DNA of 64,000 bases from NCBI GenBank assembly GCA_004123355.1, contig SCHM01000007.1, positions 992,001 to 1,056,000 on the forward strand, read 5' to 3'. Numbering within the stretch: the first letter of the stretch is position 1; each line of letters opens with the position of its first letter. Below the pieces are notes generated by a model. It was not told the origin of the DNA and made no database searches. It saw only the letters and a program-made list of their open reading frames with translations. This document shows, piece by piece, positions 1-9,235 of this stretch. The translations under genes were made by a program, and so were the position numbers. Source of the DNA: Amphirosellinia nigrospora. Its lineage: Eukaryota > Ascomycota > Sordariomycetes > Xylariales > Xylariaceae.

Positions 1-900
1 GTACGCTTGATGGGCGTCGCCGTCGCTCTTGTTGACTTCGGATTTCTCGTAGATGGCCCACGCCAGGCGAAAGAACCAATCATGTTTTTTTTCTGCTTTG
101 ATTACATTAATATTAATCGACTTGGAAAAGGCTGGTACGCGAGCCAGAGGCAGCCAATTGGGTGATTCGGTCACTTTCGATCGCGACCACGTCGATTCCG
201 GCATGGTGGATTGAGAGTGAGAGGTAGAGGACACGGCGTTGTAGGGGTGGACATCGCGGAAGGAAAACAGAATAGAAAAAGTGTACTCTTCGTACTCGCC
301 GGAGACAGAAGCCGATTTGCACGTTCAAGTTTCATGCATACATGAGACTACTACCTAGGTAGGTAGTGAGAATGAGTTTATCGGGTACTGTAGGGGTGGA
401 TGGTACCCATAGGCCCTAATTACAACCACTTGGTACAGTACTACCTACTATGCCTCAAAAAATCCAGCAAGAAGAGAATGCACAGGCCACAAACCGAGTA
501 CACTCATATCTATCTGGCAGTATTGGAATATGCACGTACGCGAAATGGACAGACAGTACGTCACAAACACCTCATTTTTCGTGCCCTGGGAAAGACGTCT
601 GTGTCACTTTAAAACGAAGCCGTCGATTTCCAGGTCGATTACGGTACTTGGCACTTTAAGTTCGACTAAGCAGAATCGGGAAAGATACCTAGCATTCAGC
701 AGGGGTGGCAGTTTGCACGTTACCTGTTCTGGGTTTATCTGTGTAGATCATTGGAAGCGCTAAACTTAGTTGCCGAGGGTTACCCCGGACTAGAATGGAG
801 GATTTCATTTCACTCTCGGCTTATAGTACCGTAGAGACAAACCTGTCAACAGGAATAACACACCAAAAAAAAAAACAAAAAAAAAAAAGGTAGGTCTAGG
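1..900. other. Intergenic DNA without a supported gene
   Basis: Base composition is ordinary and only short overlapping open frames are present, none with recognisable motifs. A short palindromic stretch built on ACCTAGGT lies near 350-368. A tract of about 24 A residues with one interrupting C covers 865-888; it could be the tail of a retroposed sequence on the plus strand, but nothing upstream of it is recognisable. I see nothing else. Confidence 0.5.
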
Positions 901-1010
901 TCACAGATTACCCGCCAGGCTATCAGCTCTTTTTTTCGTCCGAAGACGTGCGCTTTGGCGCTGGCGCTTGGCAGGCCTCTCCACTACTGTGACGCTGCCA
1001 TCAAGATCAG

Positions 1011-1721
1011 TCATGGTAGTTCTCTTGACGACACTGAGAACTTGAAGCCCAGCACAGCACCAATTGTATTTGGCCATTGGTGGAAATATTGTTCGGCGGC
1101 TTTCCGGAGCTCGGCTTCCGACTCGCTGTGGGCGATTTCGTACACAAGGCTTGGGTACAAGGCTTCCTATAAATCCAGTCAGCATGTGATGACATAACAT
1201 GACAGGAGGGTAGTGTGACGGGCATGACGGGACGGACAAAAGGCCGGGAGTACAAGGGATGTAGTGCTTACACCAAAGTAGATCTACCCGTCAGGGTTCC
1301 TTCGCCAATAGATCTTTCTTGACAGAACTGTGAGCTCCTAATGCAATATTGTCGATGAGACCGGCAACAGCAGATATCCGAGCAGCCAAGTCATCAAGTT
1401 GGCGAGAAATTACAATGTCGAGTTGAATTTTGAAGCATTCGTGAATAGGATCATCCATAAGTAGCAAAACAAGCTCGCCCGAGTCGGCGTTCCACCTCAA
1501 CCGAAGGCGATGTTCGAAGAACTCTCGAAAGCCGGGTTGTCGTTCGCTCCTTCGGCCTGTGTGCCCTCCAACTGTCTCGACACGACCTGAATAACCTCTC
1601 GAAAAGCGGACTGGTCCTTGACCAATCTCTCGAGTCCAGAGTCCGAATCTGTCTCCATTGTGGTGTTGTCCGCTCCGGATCCAGTGTCCGAATGGGTGGC
1701 GATGGGGAGCTGTTTTGGCAA
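1011..1721 (-). pseudogene. Decayed fungal PD-(D/E)XK-like hypothetical protein gene with one intron
   Basis: Read on the minus strand, the pieces fit a fungal hypothetical-protein family with a restriction-endonuclease-like fold. About 1545-1300 encodes FEHRLRLRWNADSGELVLL, then DDPIHE and a long helix. A one-base shift near 1297 brings in a PDG motif like the family's Pro-Asp site, followed by an in-frame TAG and IYFG. A convincing fungal intron follows: donor GTAAGC at 1271, branch motif TGCTGAC, acceptor TATAG ending at 1167 (105 bp). The second exon (1166-1014) is in frame with the first and encodes YPSLVYEIAHSESEAEL, ending with TGA at 1013-1011. The upstream frame (1721-1500) is a Ser/Asp-rich N-terminal region and needs another frame change. 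The frame changes and internal stop make it a pseudogene. The family match is from memory of conserved motifs; no search was possible. Confidence 0.5.
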
Positions 1722-1772
1722 GTATTAGAACACCGGGGGGCCGTTGATACCTAGTGTCCCTCCTCACTGCTG

Positions 1773-1993
1773 TGTCACGGATAAGTGGGTCTATGGTGAG
1801 CCCAGGGACTGGGGCTCGCCCTAACTATAGTCCGAATGATCACTTACTGGTAAGTATATATAGGATCATGACACACTTATCCCAAGTATATAGAACTTCT
1901 ACTTTAGATCATCTGAATACACTTTACTTGAGCCCCTCTGGAGAGTGCACTGGTTCACTTCCTATGCTAGATCGTATCCACAAATACGTGACA
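1773..1993 (+). mobile_element. Solo LTR with exact 5-bp target site duplication TGCTG
   Basis: The 221-bp unit begins TGTCACGG and ends ACGTGACA, giving inverted termini TGTCAC/GTGACA. It is flanked directly by TGCTG at 1768-1772 and 1994-1998. A TATA-like run (TATATATAGG) lies near 1855. No coding sequence or second LTR is attached, so this is most simply a solo LTR left by recombination. The adjacent pol remnant from 2233 lies outside the target duplication and belongs to another element. Confidence 0.85.
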
Positions 1994-2232
1994 TGCTGAA
2001 ACTTGTTGCTGGGGTCGACATGGTGAGCAGGTTAGATGGCAGAAGATGAGGGAGGGAGATCTATCTATATGTGATTGAAATGGCGATGTGTGATGAAAAC
2101 GGTGATGTTGGTAAAGGTACGATGCTGCCTAGCTTGCTGGGAAAGAGAACGAATAAGTGCAGTATACGTATATGGAGTCGGTATAAACGCGGGTAGCCAC
2201 GGTATGTGATCGGAACCGTGGTGTCCTGAAGA
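1994..2232. other. Spacer between the solo LTR and the pol remnant
   Basis: The stretch has ordinary composition and no recognisable motif. It may be degraded 5' sequence of the truncated chromovirus pol that follows. No gag or protease can be read. Confidence 0.4.
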
Positions 2233-3116
2233 TCTCCCTCCATTCGGTCCAAGGATGGTGTCCACATATGTGCGACTGACCCTGTGTATGCGGAGCGACT
2301 GAGGACAATGTTGGAGAAGCATGAGACATGGCGCACGCAGGGCATTGTGAAGATGGAAGAGAAAGATATGATGCGAGTGGAACTGGTCGAGGGTTGGCAG
2401 AATCAGATCGCTACCACAGCCCGGCCGTATGCCCTGGGAATCGAAGACCAGAAGCTGGTAGATGAGGTCTTGGATGAAATGCATCGTGAGGGCAAGATGG
2501 CATACATGAACGAACCAACGCCGTTCGGATGCCCAGTGTTTGTGACATGGCGAACGGTTGATGGCAAGCGCAAAGGACGAATGGTGATCGATTTACGATC
2601 ACTAAATAAAGTAGTGGTCCCGGACTGCTACCCACTGCCTACCCAGAAGCTATCATTGCACGAATTCGGGGATGTCATTATGTGACAATTGTGGACTGCA
2701 GGAAATTTTATCACCAGCTTCCGGTGCGACCGGATCACCGCAATCGAACGGTGGTTATATCGCCTAGAGGACTGGAAGTATCGTACGCGGCGTTGATGGG
2801 ATTCAGAAACAGCCCTGGCCATGCACAACGATTTATGGACAGAAAGCTCCTACCGCACGCACATTACGCCAAAGCCTATATAGACGATATCGTCATCCAT
2901 TCCAAGACAGCCGAGGAACATTTCCGGCATGTGGAAGCTGTCCTAGGACATGTGTGTGATGAGATCAATCTAGGGCTGGGAGCCAGCAAGTCATTCGTGG
3001 CATACCCAGCGGTGAAGCTGTTAGGATTCATGGTAGATGGTTACGGATTGGCGACGATAGATGACCGAGTGAAGGCAATAGCCAAACTGGAGCAGCCCCA
3101 ATCTGGCAACGCTTGA
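2233..3116 (+). pseudogene. Ty3/gypsy reverse transcriptase remnant (chromovirus element 1)
   Basis: Two adjoining frames read as one Ty3/gypsy reverse transcriptase. The first (to about 2685) carries ARPYAL, TPFGCPVF, a MVIDLRSLNK block and CYPLPT, the usual finger and palm landmarks. A one-base shift near 2680 leads to VDCRKFYHQLPV, RTVVISPRGLE and the catalytic YIDD in AYIDDIVIHS (about 2874-2900). The frame ends at 3116 in the thumb. The enzyme would copy element RNA into cDNA in the cytoplasmic particle. Gag and protease are absent upstream, so the element is 5'-truncated. Region 3117-3280 is the degraded connection to RNase H. Confidence 0.85.
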
Positions 3117-3280
3117 GATGTACATCGCATGGTTGGTTTTTTGAGGAAGTTTATTCCATGGTGCTAACAAAAGCTTCTTCCTCTGCAGGAGAAGAAGACT
3201 AGTTGCTGGCCGATGCACGCAAAGCGAAGACTATCTATCCTGTTTACTATTATAGCCGAAAGAGATAGGCGACGAAGATT

Positions 3281-3810
3281 GTGTTCGAGCCTACGGGAGG
3301 AAGAGAAGCGGAGCTTTCTAATCCTGCAGAGACAGTTGACGGATATAAACTACTTTTGCATTGGGACCCGTCCAGATTATGTTTTGTTAAGTTGGACGCC
3401 TCAAGGGAGAAAGGATACGGAGTGATGGTCTTTCACACGGATAGAGGCTGGGACGGACGACGACTGGCCGTCGATTCGATACAGCCTACTCCTATTTCTG
3501 AGCAAGACGTTATCTGGAGGCGAGCACCGATACAGCGCAACGGAGCTGGAAGTGTCCTGCCTGGTGTGGACATGCCGTAATCTTAGGGTTCAGATGCAAT
3601 CGTGCACAATTCCGGTAGTGGTACTTACTAACCACCGGAATAACAAGAATTGTTAACTAAACGAATCTGCGATCAATAGATAATCGTTAAGCTTAACGTA
3701 AAGCTAATAACGGCATCAACGTATTTATCGCAATTTTAGCTCGACGTTAGATATATTCCCGGAAGAGTGAACCTAGTTCCAGATGCTCTCTCGCGTCTAC
3801 CAACCATTAC
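3281..3810 (+). pseudogene. RNase H domain remnant of element 1
   Basis: The frame 3281-3580 contains LDASREKGYGVMVFHT, with the first RNase H aspartate, and is clearly related to VDGCLERGFGVMVFHT in element 2 of this window. From about 3585 to 3750 the sequence becomes AT-rich and unreadable, and the Glu and second Asp motifs are lost there. The reading resumes with VNLVPDALSRL from about 3767, the conserved end of gypsy RNase H. Local AT enrichment suggests heavier RIP in the middle of the domain. Confidence 0.75.
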
Positions 3811-5230
3811 AGACGCAGCAGACGACGCGATAGCAAGAGATGTCGACCATGGCTCGCTTAAGGATGTCGTTGATGAAATCGGATATTTTGCGGAGACGGA
3901 AGTATGTCTGAATGAGGACTGGAAGTCAAAACTGCAGCGGGAATATAACACAGATCGAAGATTCGCGAAGATAATCGCGGACATTGAAAGACGTGAATTG
4001 GCCATCCTAAATTCGGCAAAAAAGAGGAAAAAGGACGATGCAGTTCCCCGTTCTCACCCGTCGGTTGCATTTCCATATGTGATGGTGGATGGCCTCCTAT
4101 ATTCCCAGCATCTGGACGGACAAAAGCGATTGTGCATCCCGGACGCATGCCGGGACGATGTCTTGAAGATGGCGCACGACGAGAAACACCATTTCGGGCC
4201 GGAAAGAATGTACCACGAACTTCAAGGATTCACAATACACAACATGGCAAAATAGATAAAGAAGTATTAACAACATTGTCCGCAGGTCTGAATAATGCAA
4301 CAAGTCGACAGAAGACGCTTGGTGAACTGAACCCAATTCGGGAGCCGTCGATACCATTTCATACAGTTGCAATGGACTTCATTACAGGATTACCGAAGGT
4401 GTCGTCTGTTGGGTCTTTCTGGCAGATGCCCGGGCATGACACTTTCGATGCATTGTTAACGGTAACATGTAAGTTCAGCAAAAAGACCTTGTTGATACCA
4501 GGGAATGTTAAATATACAGCGACAGAGTGGGCAATCGTGTTAGCATTGATGTTGTTATTATGCGACTGGGGAATACCGTACAAGTTCATTTCGGACCGAG
4601 ATCCCAAGTTTATGTCCGAGCTATAGCAGACATTGTGGACGAGAATGGGAACAGTACTGGCGGTGTCGACAAGCTACCATCCGCAAACCGACGGCCAAAG
4701 CAAGCGACATAATCAAGATGTTGAGATCGCCATTCGGTACCATGTGGCAGCGAATCCAGAATCAACATGGTTGGATATTATACCCGCGTTGTAGCACAAT
4801 ATAAATAATGCTAAGTCTACAGTTACCGGAGTATCACCGAACGAGGTGGTGCTAGGTTTCAAGCCACGAAGCGCGCTATCAATCTTGGAAGTACCCGACA
4901 ATGCCATAGATTTTCAATTACATCAGAAATTGTATCAGCGAGATGCAGAAATTGCGATACAATTTGCAGCGGCAAACGCAAAAATACGGTATGACGCCAA
5001 GCACAACCCCATACAATTTAACGTTAGGGATGAAGTCTTCTTGCGACTCCACAAAGGATACCATTTGCCTGGGAAACCTGCTCGTAAATGGTCTGCACAG
5101 AGAACCGGACCGTTTACTGTGTTAACGAAGGTAGGCGAACTGGCATATGAGCTGAACTTCCCACGGCACTGAAGAGTTCACAGAGTGGTGTCTGTGGCAC
5201 AGTTACATCCAGCACCGCGAGGGGTCGACC
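3811..5230 (+). pseudogene. Integrase remnant of element 1, catalytic Glu replaced and internal stops
   Basis: The order is zinc-binding domain (HDEKHHFGPERMY, about 4177-4215, whose Cys partners are no longer readable), catalytic core (VAMDFITGLPK near 4367, ISDRDPKF near 4590, HPQTDGQSKRHN near 4680), and a C-terminal GPY-type module (GYHLPGKPARKW, RTGPFTVL, ending about 5172). The residue expected to be the third catalytic acid (SER in relatives) is Lys, from AAG at 4702-4704. Codons expected to be Trp are stops: TAG at 4624-4626 and TGA at 5170-5172. All of these are G-to-A changes, as RIP produces. A further TAG lies near 4792. The enzyme would join element cDNA to host DNA; this copy cannot. 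Confidence 0.85.
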
Positions 5231-5280
5231 CTTTCCAGAGACGAAAGCCGGTGCCTGACGCATCTTTGTCGAGGGAGACG

Positions 5281-5627
5281 ATAACGAATGGGTATCGTAT
5301 GAAATCGAGAACATCTTCGCCAGGAGGATCAATCGGTTAGGAGGACGTCCATTGCTGGAGTACCTGATTAAATGGAAAGGTTTTGAAGCTCAACATAACG
5401 AATAGTATCCAAGAGCGTTACTGATGGAAAACGCCGCCGATCTGGTGCAAAGATATGATAAGAGGCACCCAATGAAGCTTGAGGAGCTTAAATTGAAACA
5501 CCAGTCGGATGAGAATAAGGCTGAGAACAATGGTACAGCCATGGAAAAGGTCAAAGATTGGAAAACTGTGGATGTGGTACCAAGGACAACTATACAGATT
5601 CCACTGAAGACGCTGTCGGCGTAGGGG
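5281..5627 (+). pseudogene. C-terminal chromodomain of element 1 integrase
   Basis: NEWVSYEIENIFARR leads into LEYLIKWKGFEAQHNE, followed by a stop (TAG 5403-5405) exactly where chromodomains have Trp, then YPRALLMENAADLVQRYDK. This is the chromodomain that chromovirus integrases carry to steer insertion toward particular chromatin. A charged tail rich in Glu and Lys runs to 5627. Element 2 has the equivalent IKWKGWGHEHNRW. The Trp-to-stop change is again a G-to-A transition. Confidence 0.85.
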
Positions 5628-5960
5628 ATAAACAGCATATTGTACTTGGGTGGGGCACAAGACTATCCCCACCAAAAAACAGTATCTACAATGATGCTGT
5701 CGCTATACCCACCAAAACACTGCTTTCACATTTCTACAACACCGCGCACCACACACATTTGTTTCACATCTGCACGACACCGCGCACCACACACAGTTAT
5801 TCCAACAACACCATCACTGCAACTTACGGCAACGATACAATCGCGACAACGACGCTATCACAGCAACGACACTATCACGCACTCACCCATATCATTACGT
5901 CCAATATCACGAATTACAGATACGCATCTTACGAGCGGGCATCGTGACAACACGCACTGC
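5628..5960 (+). other. Low-complexity linker with a repeated ACCGCGCACCACACACA motif
   Basis: This stretch between the chromodomain and the downstream coding remnants is rich in CAC and ACA. A motif ACCGCGCACCACACACA occurs twice, near 5740 and 5780. It is open in more than one frame but shows no conserved protein features. Confidence 0.5.
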
Positions 5961-6395
5961 ATGTCGGTAACAATGAAGCAATACGAGCACTATCCTGACG
6001 CAGACATGTCCAAGATGACCTTTGTCGACCGTGACCAGGTGGTGCGAATGAACCCGCACCTAAACCACGACGCTGTCGACTCTCTGATGAAGCAGCGGAT
6101 TCCGGAGCTGACTTTCGATTATGGCGGAGGAATCCGTCTAACCCATACGGGATATAAAAAGCAGGTTAAGGAGGCGAGTCAAAGCGGAGCGTATGATGAC
6201 TATGTAGCCGCTATCGACGATGTCGAAAACTTCAAAGATTTCGCGGAGAATTCCAAAACGAAGGGCCGGATTTATCGCCGCAGCAGGCTGTCGTCACATG
6301 AAGATGCAGATATCGTCGCCAAATGCGGAACACCGCAAGACTATTGGAAACTAGTGTTCTTGAGACATCCAATCCAACCCGGAAATGAAATCTGA
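5961..6395 (+). CDS. Unrecognised ORF downstream of element 1 pol, part 1
   Basis: The frame begins at ATG 5961, with a second ATG at 5973, and runs 144 codons. Readable blocks are MTFVDRDQVVRMNPHLNHD, ELTFDYGGGIRLTHTGYKK and GTPQDYWKLVFLRHP. It is a soluble, charged protein without membrane segments. I do not recognise it. It lies in the same direction as the pol remnant and upstream of the possible 3' LTR, so it may be the start of an additional element ORF. It could also be an older inserted gene fragment. The 6396-6708 interval has no continuous frame and looks mutated. Confidence 0.4.
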   Translation: MSVTMKQYEHYPDADMSKMTFVDRDQVVRMNPHLNHDAVDSLMKQRIPELTFDYGGGIRLTHTGYKKQVKEASQSGAYDDYVAAIDDVENFKDFAENSKTKGRIYRRSRLSSHEDADIVAKCGTPQDYWKLVFLRHPIQPGNEI

Positions 6396-6708
6396 GACGT
6401 AGTCAACAATTTGGCCAGGATCGCTCCCGATCGACAGCCATCGGAGTCCAAAGTGTACTTAGGAGTCAAAAAAGCTGGAGGGCATCGCCGCCCATCGCCT
6501 GGGGACACGTTTTAAAGTAGTCAATGTTAGGCTGGACGTGCCAGCACGCGAGGAAATTGAGGCCCTCCGCATATTTGGCAGCGCCACCCATGGATTTGGT
6601 ACATTACCAAATATAATAGAGTACCTCCTAACTAAGACCGGTTTGGTATAGCTCGTTGTCCTAGAGCCGTATACGAAAGTTCCTAAATATTGGTTTCAAT
6701 ACCTGAAA

Positions 6709-7059
6709 ATGACAACCACAGGTAATAAGCCAGTTACAGAATCAATCACAGGGACCGATCAACCACTGACTACGGACAACCATGGAGTTGTCGAACTATC
6801 CAGCGACGACACTAAGGAGGACATCCCGTCCCGGATCCCAACCCAGCTCCCGCTCAACGACAGCGAAGACGACATTTCGCTTGGCTTGAATAACACGGAT
6901 AACGTCGCATACGAAGTTCCTAGCGGCCACAAGAGATATCTTTTGGTGGACACAAAGGTGATGGAAGACTGGAGAAATGATATGGAAAAGATTCAGAAGA
7001 TAAAGGAATATGATGCGGGATATCAAGCACCAAAGTCAACAGATCCATCACCAGAATGA
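6709..7059 (+). CDS. Unrecognised acidic ORF downstream of element 1 pol, part 2
   Basis: A 116-codon frame begins at the first ATG. Its N-terminal half is rich in Thr, Ser and Asp (ELSSDDTKEDIP, NDSEDDISLG). The C-terminal half is predicted helical and charged (VMEDWRNDMEKIQKIKEY). The following frame, after a shift near 7050, continues a coiled-coil-like stretch (VLANEMDYLRKNIKTMM). Parts 2 and 3 are therefore probably one protein broken by a frameshift and a TGA at about 7126. Function unknown. Confidence 0.4.
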   Translation: MTTTGNKPVTESITGTDQPLTTDNHGVVELSSDDTKEDIPSRIPTQLPLNDSEDDISLGLNNTDNVAYEVPSGHKRYLLVDTKVMEDWRNDMEKIQKIKEYDAGYQAPKSTDPSPE

Positions 7060-7672
7060 AGTCTTAGCAAATGAGATGGATTACCTACGGAAGAACATCA
7101 AAACAATGATGAGAGGAGCCATCTGAGATGAGATGGGAGTCGGCATTCTGGATAAGAAAGTGATGGAGGTGGTCAAGACACAGAGTCGGGGATTCCAGAT
7201 GACGAAGCCACCAACCGACGCGATCGCTCAGCAATACGATTGGGACTTCGATCCGCTGGACGACCATGTAACCAGTCTTCCATCAGCTATGACACCGTCC
7301 GGAACCAACCCGTTCACTAGAACAACGCGACCAAGAAGACCATCACGGGTTGACGCAAGAACCATCATGCAGGACGCCATGACCCGACCGACGCTTAATG
7401 TCACACCAATTAGGCAGACTACAATGATGCCACCCTCGCCGAAGCCGATGACGACGACGACATCGAAGCCGATGAAGACTGCGAAGCCATCGACGACAAC
7501 GCCGAAGTCGACGAACAAACGCACAACAAAGACAATGGCCAAGCGCCGCCATGAGTCGTCGGATGAAGACGATGATGATGATGATTCGCCAATGGCAGCG
7601 AGAACTACCAGATTGCCATCTTCTGTTCAGAAACGACTCCGCCGCGAGATCCGTACGTCGAAGCAAAAGTAG
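7060..7672 (+). CDS. Unrecognised basic, Thr/Pro/Lys-rich ORF downstream of element 1 pol, part 3
   Basis: The frame is open from 7133 to 7672, and readable coding resembling the same protein extends upstream to about 7056. It begins MGVGILDKKVMEVVKTQ, then QYDWDFDPLDDHV, followed by a long disordered Thr/Pro/Lys region. It ends with an acidic run (SSDEDDDDDDS) and a basic tail (KRLRREIRTSKQK) that resembles a nuclear localisation signal. There is no zinc knuckle, so it is not an obvious gag. Position between the chromodomain and the polypurine tract suggests an accessory ORF of element 1. Identity unknown. Confidence 0.4.
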
Positions 7673-8043
7673 ATGATGCTGCCTTGCGAAATGTTTTTAG
7701 TTATTTTTCCTAGGTTTGCAGATGTTTTGATCGATGTCTTGGGTTGGTCTCATTGGACCGATACTTCTCACAACGATAACGATCTCCATTGATGTTCCTG
7801 CTTTTACCCTCTGAACGAAGATGAGATCTCTGCCCGCGCTCATTGGCACGGGGTGAATACGGGTTCCGTATAGCTGCGGATTTGTTGCCGACATCTTCTT
7901 TCACAGACAAAACATGGATGATGACGATGAAAGGATGATGACGACAATGAGGATAATGTGGATAATGGTTAGATTGAGGAGGATTAGAAAATATGGCGGC
8001 GGCAACAACGAGGACGTTGTTTTGTTTTTGAGGGGGGGGCAGA
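7673..8043 (+). other. Non-coding leader to a polypurine tract
   Basis: No supported gene. The last part carries a run GAGGGGGGGG at 8030-8039, then CAGA up to 8043, immediately before a TGTAACGG sequence. This is the arrangement of a retrotransposon polypurine tract used to prime plus-strand DNA, next to a 3' LTR. Confidence 0.45.
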
Positions 8044-8198
8044 TGTAACGGTATCTTGGAGGCACTGTCTCCAAGACAGTGTCTTAGTAACAAGACACTG
8101 TCTGCAAGACATTGGTCTTAGAGACAACGTCTAGTGTAGACTTAGTTTAATCAATCAACAACTTCACAAACACCAGACTCCACGCTATCAATGATACA
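8044..8198 (+). mobile_element. Possible 3' LTR of element 1
   Basis: The 155-bp segment starts TGTAACGG right after the polypurine run and ends TGATACA, so termini are TGTA/TACA, and AT-rich RIP sequence follows directly. It holds a hairpin-forming repeat of CACTGTCT and AGACAGTG. No matching 5' LTR exists in the window because the 5' part of element 1 is missing, so the right boundary is not confirmed. Confidence 0.45.
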
Positions 8199-8376
8199 AA
8201 TATTTAAGTAATTATAAATTAAAACTAAATAAATAACCTAAGCCTAAGCCAGGTATTATAATAAAATAAATATTGCCTTTTAAATAAAGCTATTTTTAAA
8301 AGTTAAGGTATATAAGTTTATATAAAAGGCTTAAAGTAGCTAAAATGCCTTATGCCTATATATATAAATAAATAGC
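8199..8376. other. AT-rich RIP-like sequence left of element 2
   Basis: This short strongly AT-rich stretch resembles the large block beyond 13605 but is not the homologous continuation of it. No gene. Confidence 0.6.
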
Positions 8377-8581
8377 TGAGAAGAATAATATGGGTTGTAA
8401 AGTAAAGCTTGATTGAAGGAAGAGAATCTATTATTAGATCCACGCAGTGGATCTAATAATAGATTCTCTGACTGGCAGTGTGCCAGCTGTCTATCTAGAT
8501 ATAGGTGTTGCCAGGTGGCTTCCCCCTGCGCTCCGCGCAGGGAAGCCACTTGGCAACACAGACCCCTTGGGGGCTCTATCA
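8377..8581 (-). repeat. 3' LTR of element 2 with two long hairpins
   Basis: On the minus strand it begins TGATAGAGCCCC and ends TTCTTCTCA. It contains two strong palindromes. The first is about 48 bp, built on AGAGAATCTATTATTAGATC (8422-8470). The second is built on GTGGCTTCC with GC-rich arms (8514-8552). Homologous copies are at 13398-13604 and 56170-56371. The copies differ mainly in homopolymer length and in the hairpin loops. Confidence 0.75.
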
Positions 8582-8646
8582 AAATGCCGGGGCACAGAAA
8601 AGCATCTGCTGACCTCAGCAGACCGATCTGTCTAATCTAAGCTATA
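8582..8646 (-). other. Gap between element 2 stop codon and 3' LTR
   Basis: These 65 bp separate the chromodomain stop from the LTR and contain a small palindrome (CTGCTGACCTCAGCAG). No clear polypurine tract is visible, which is unusual at this position. Confidence 0.5.
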
Positions 8647-9094
8647 TTACAAATCCGTTTGTATAGTATTACTAGGTAATACCGTTGCCTGTTCCATCTC
8701 CTCCACCACTCTATCCACGGGCGGCTGCAACCTAGAACTTCGTCGAAGAGGAGGTTCAGCAGCAGGCTCAATCACGGGCGTGTTAACAACAACAGGGATA
8801 TTGGCGGGAGTTGATGCTGGAGTCGGTTCCGGAGTTGGGGCATCAACAATCACCTTACGTGGCCTACCACGGGAACGCTTGACTTTCGTCTCCGTTGCCT
8901 TAGGCGTAGGGTCAGGTACAGATGATTCTGCGGAAGACTTCTTCTTTTTCGGCAATGCAGGGCGGGGGCCGTGTCTGGCCCAGTACTCGTCGATGAGTTC
9001 CTGTGAGTGTCGAAGGTGGTGCGCCGAGTGCCAGCGGTTGTGCTCGTGACCCCATCCTTTCCACTTGATCAAGTAGTCGAAGTCATCCTTCTTC
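8647..9094 (-). pseudogene. Chromodomain and C-terminal tail of element 2 integrase
   Basis: The frame reads DDFDYLIKWKGWGHEHNRW, then HLRHSQELIDEYW, a chromodomain core with its aromatic residues intact. A tail of about 100 residues follows, rich in Pro, Thr and Lys, including an AT-hook-like KRSRGRPRK. The stop is at 8647. The first part of the chromodomain is not encoded upstream as expected. Instead the sequence runs into an inverted copy of the domain (9133-9235), so the C-terminal part is separated from the rest of integrase. Confidence 0.8.
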
Positions 9095-9235
9095 TACGAA
9101 GTCGAGGTCATACTCAAGCATCGTCCCAACCGGAAGAAGGATGACTTCGACTACTTGATCAAGTGGAAAGGATGGGGTCACGAGCACAACCGCTGGCACT
9201 CGGCGCACCACCTTCGACACTCACAGGAACTCATC
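8992..9235. repeat. Inverted duplication of the chromodomain segment
   Basis: Arms 8992-9094 and 9133-9235 (103 bp each) are reverse complements with no mismatch in the portions I checked, separated by 38 bp. The right arm with the spacer encodes the chromodomain on the plus strand, including its beginning (EVEVILKHRPNRKKDDFDY). The left arm encodes it on the minus strand. The start of the domain survives only in the spacer, in the wrong orientation. Such a hairpin could arise by template switching during reverse transcription, or as an assembly artefact. Confidence 0.85.

Noticed and set aside
113-763. Several 60-77 codon ORFs in the left margin
   Set aside because: They overlap each other in different frames and lack conserved motifs or splice signals.
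901-1239. 112-codon minus-strand ORF with a basic tail
   Set aside because: It runs through the intron and exon 2 of the pseudogene in a different frame; the conserved block is in another frame.
7710-8093. 127-codon minus-strand ORF
   Set aside because: It is antisense over the region up to and across the polypurine tract, His/Pro-rich by composition, with no motif.
1773-8198. One complete element with the 1773 LTR as 5' LTR and 8044 as 3' LTR
   Set aside because: The two sequences are not alike, and the 1773 unit has its own TGCTG duplication on both sides, so it is a separate solo LTR.
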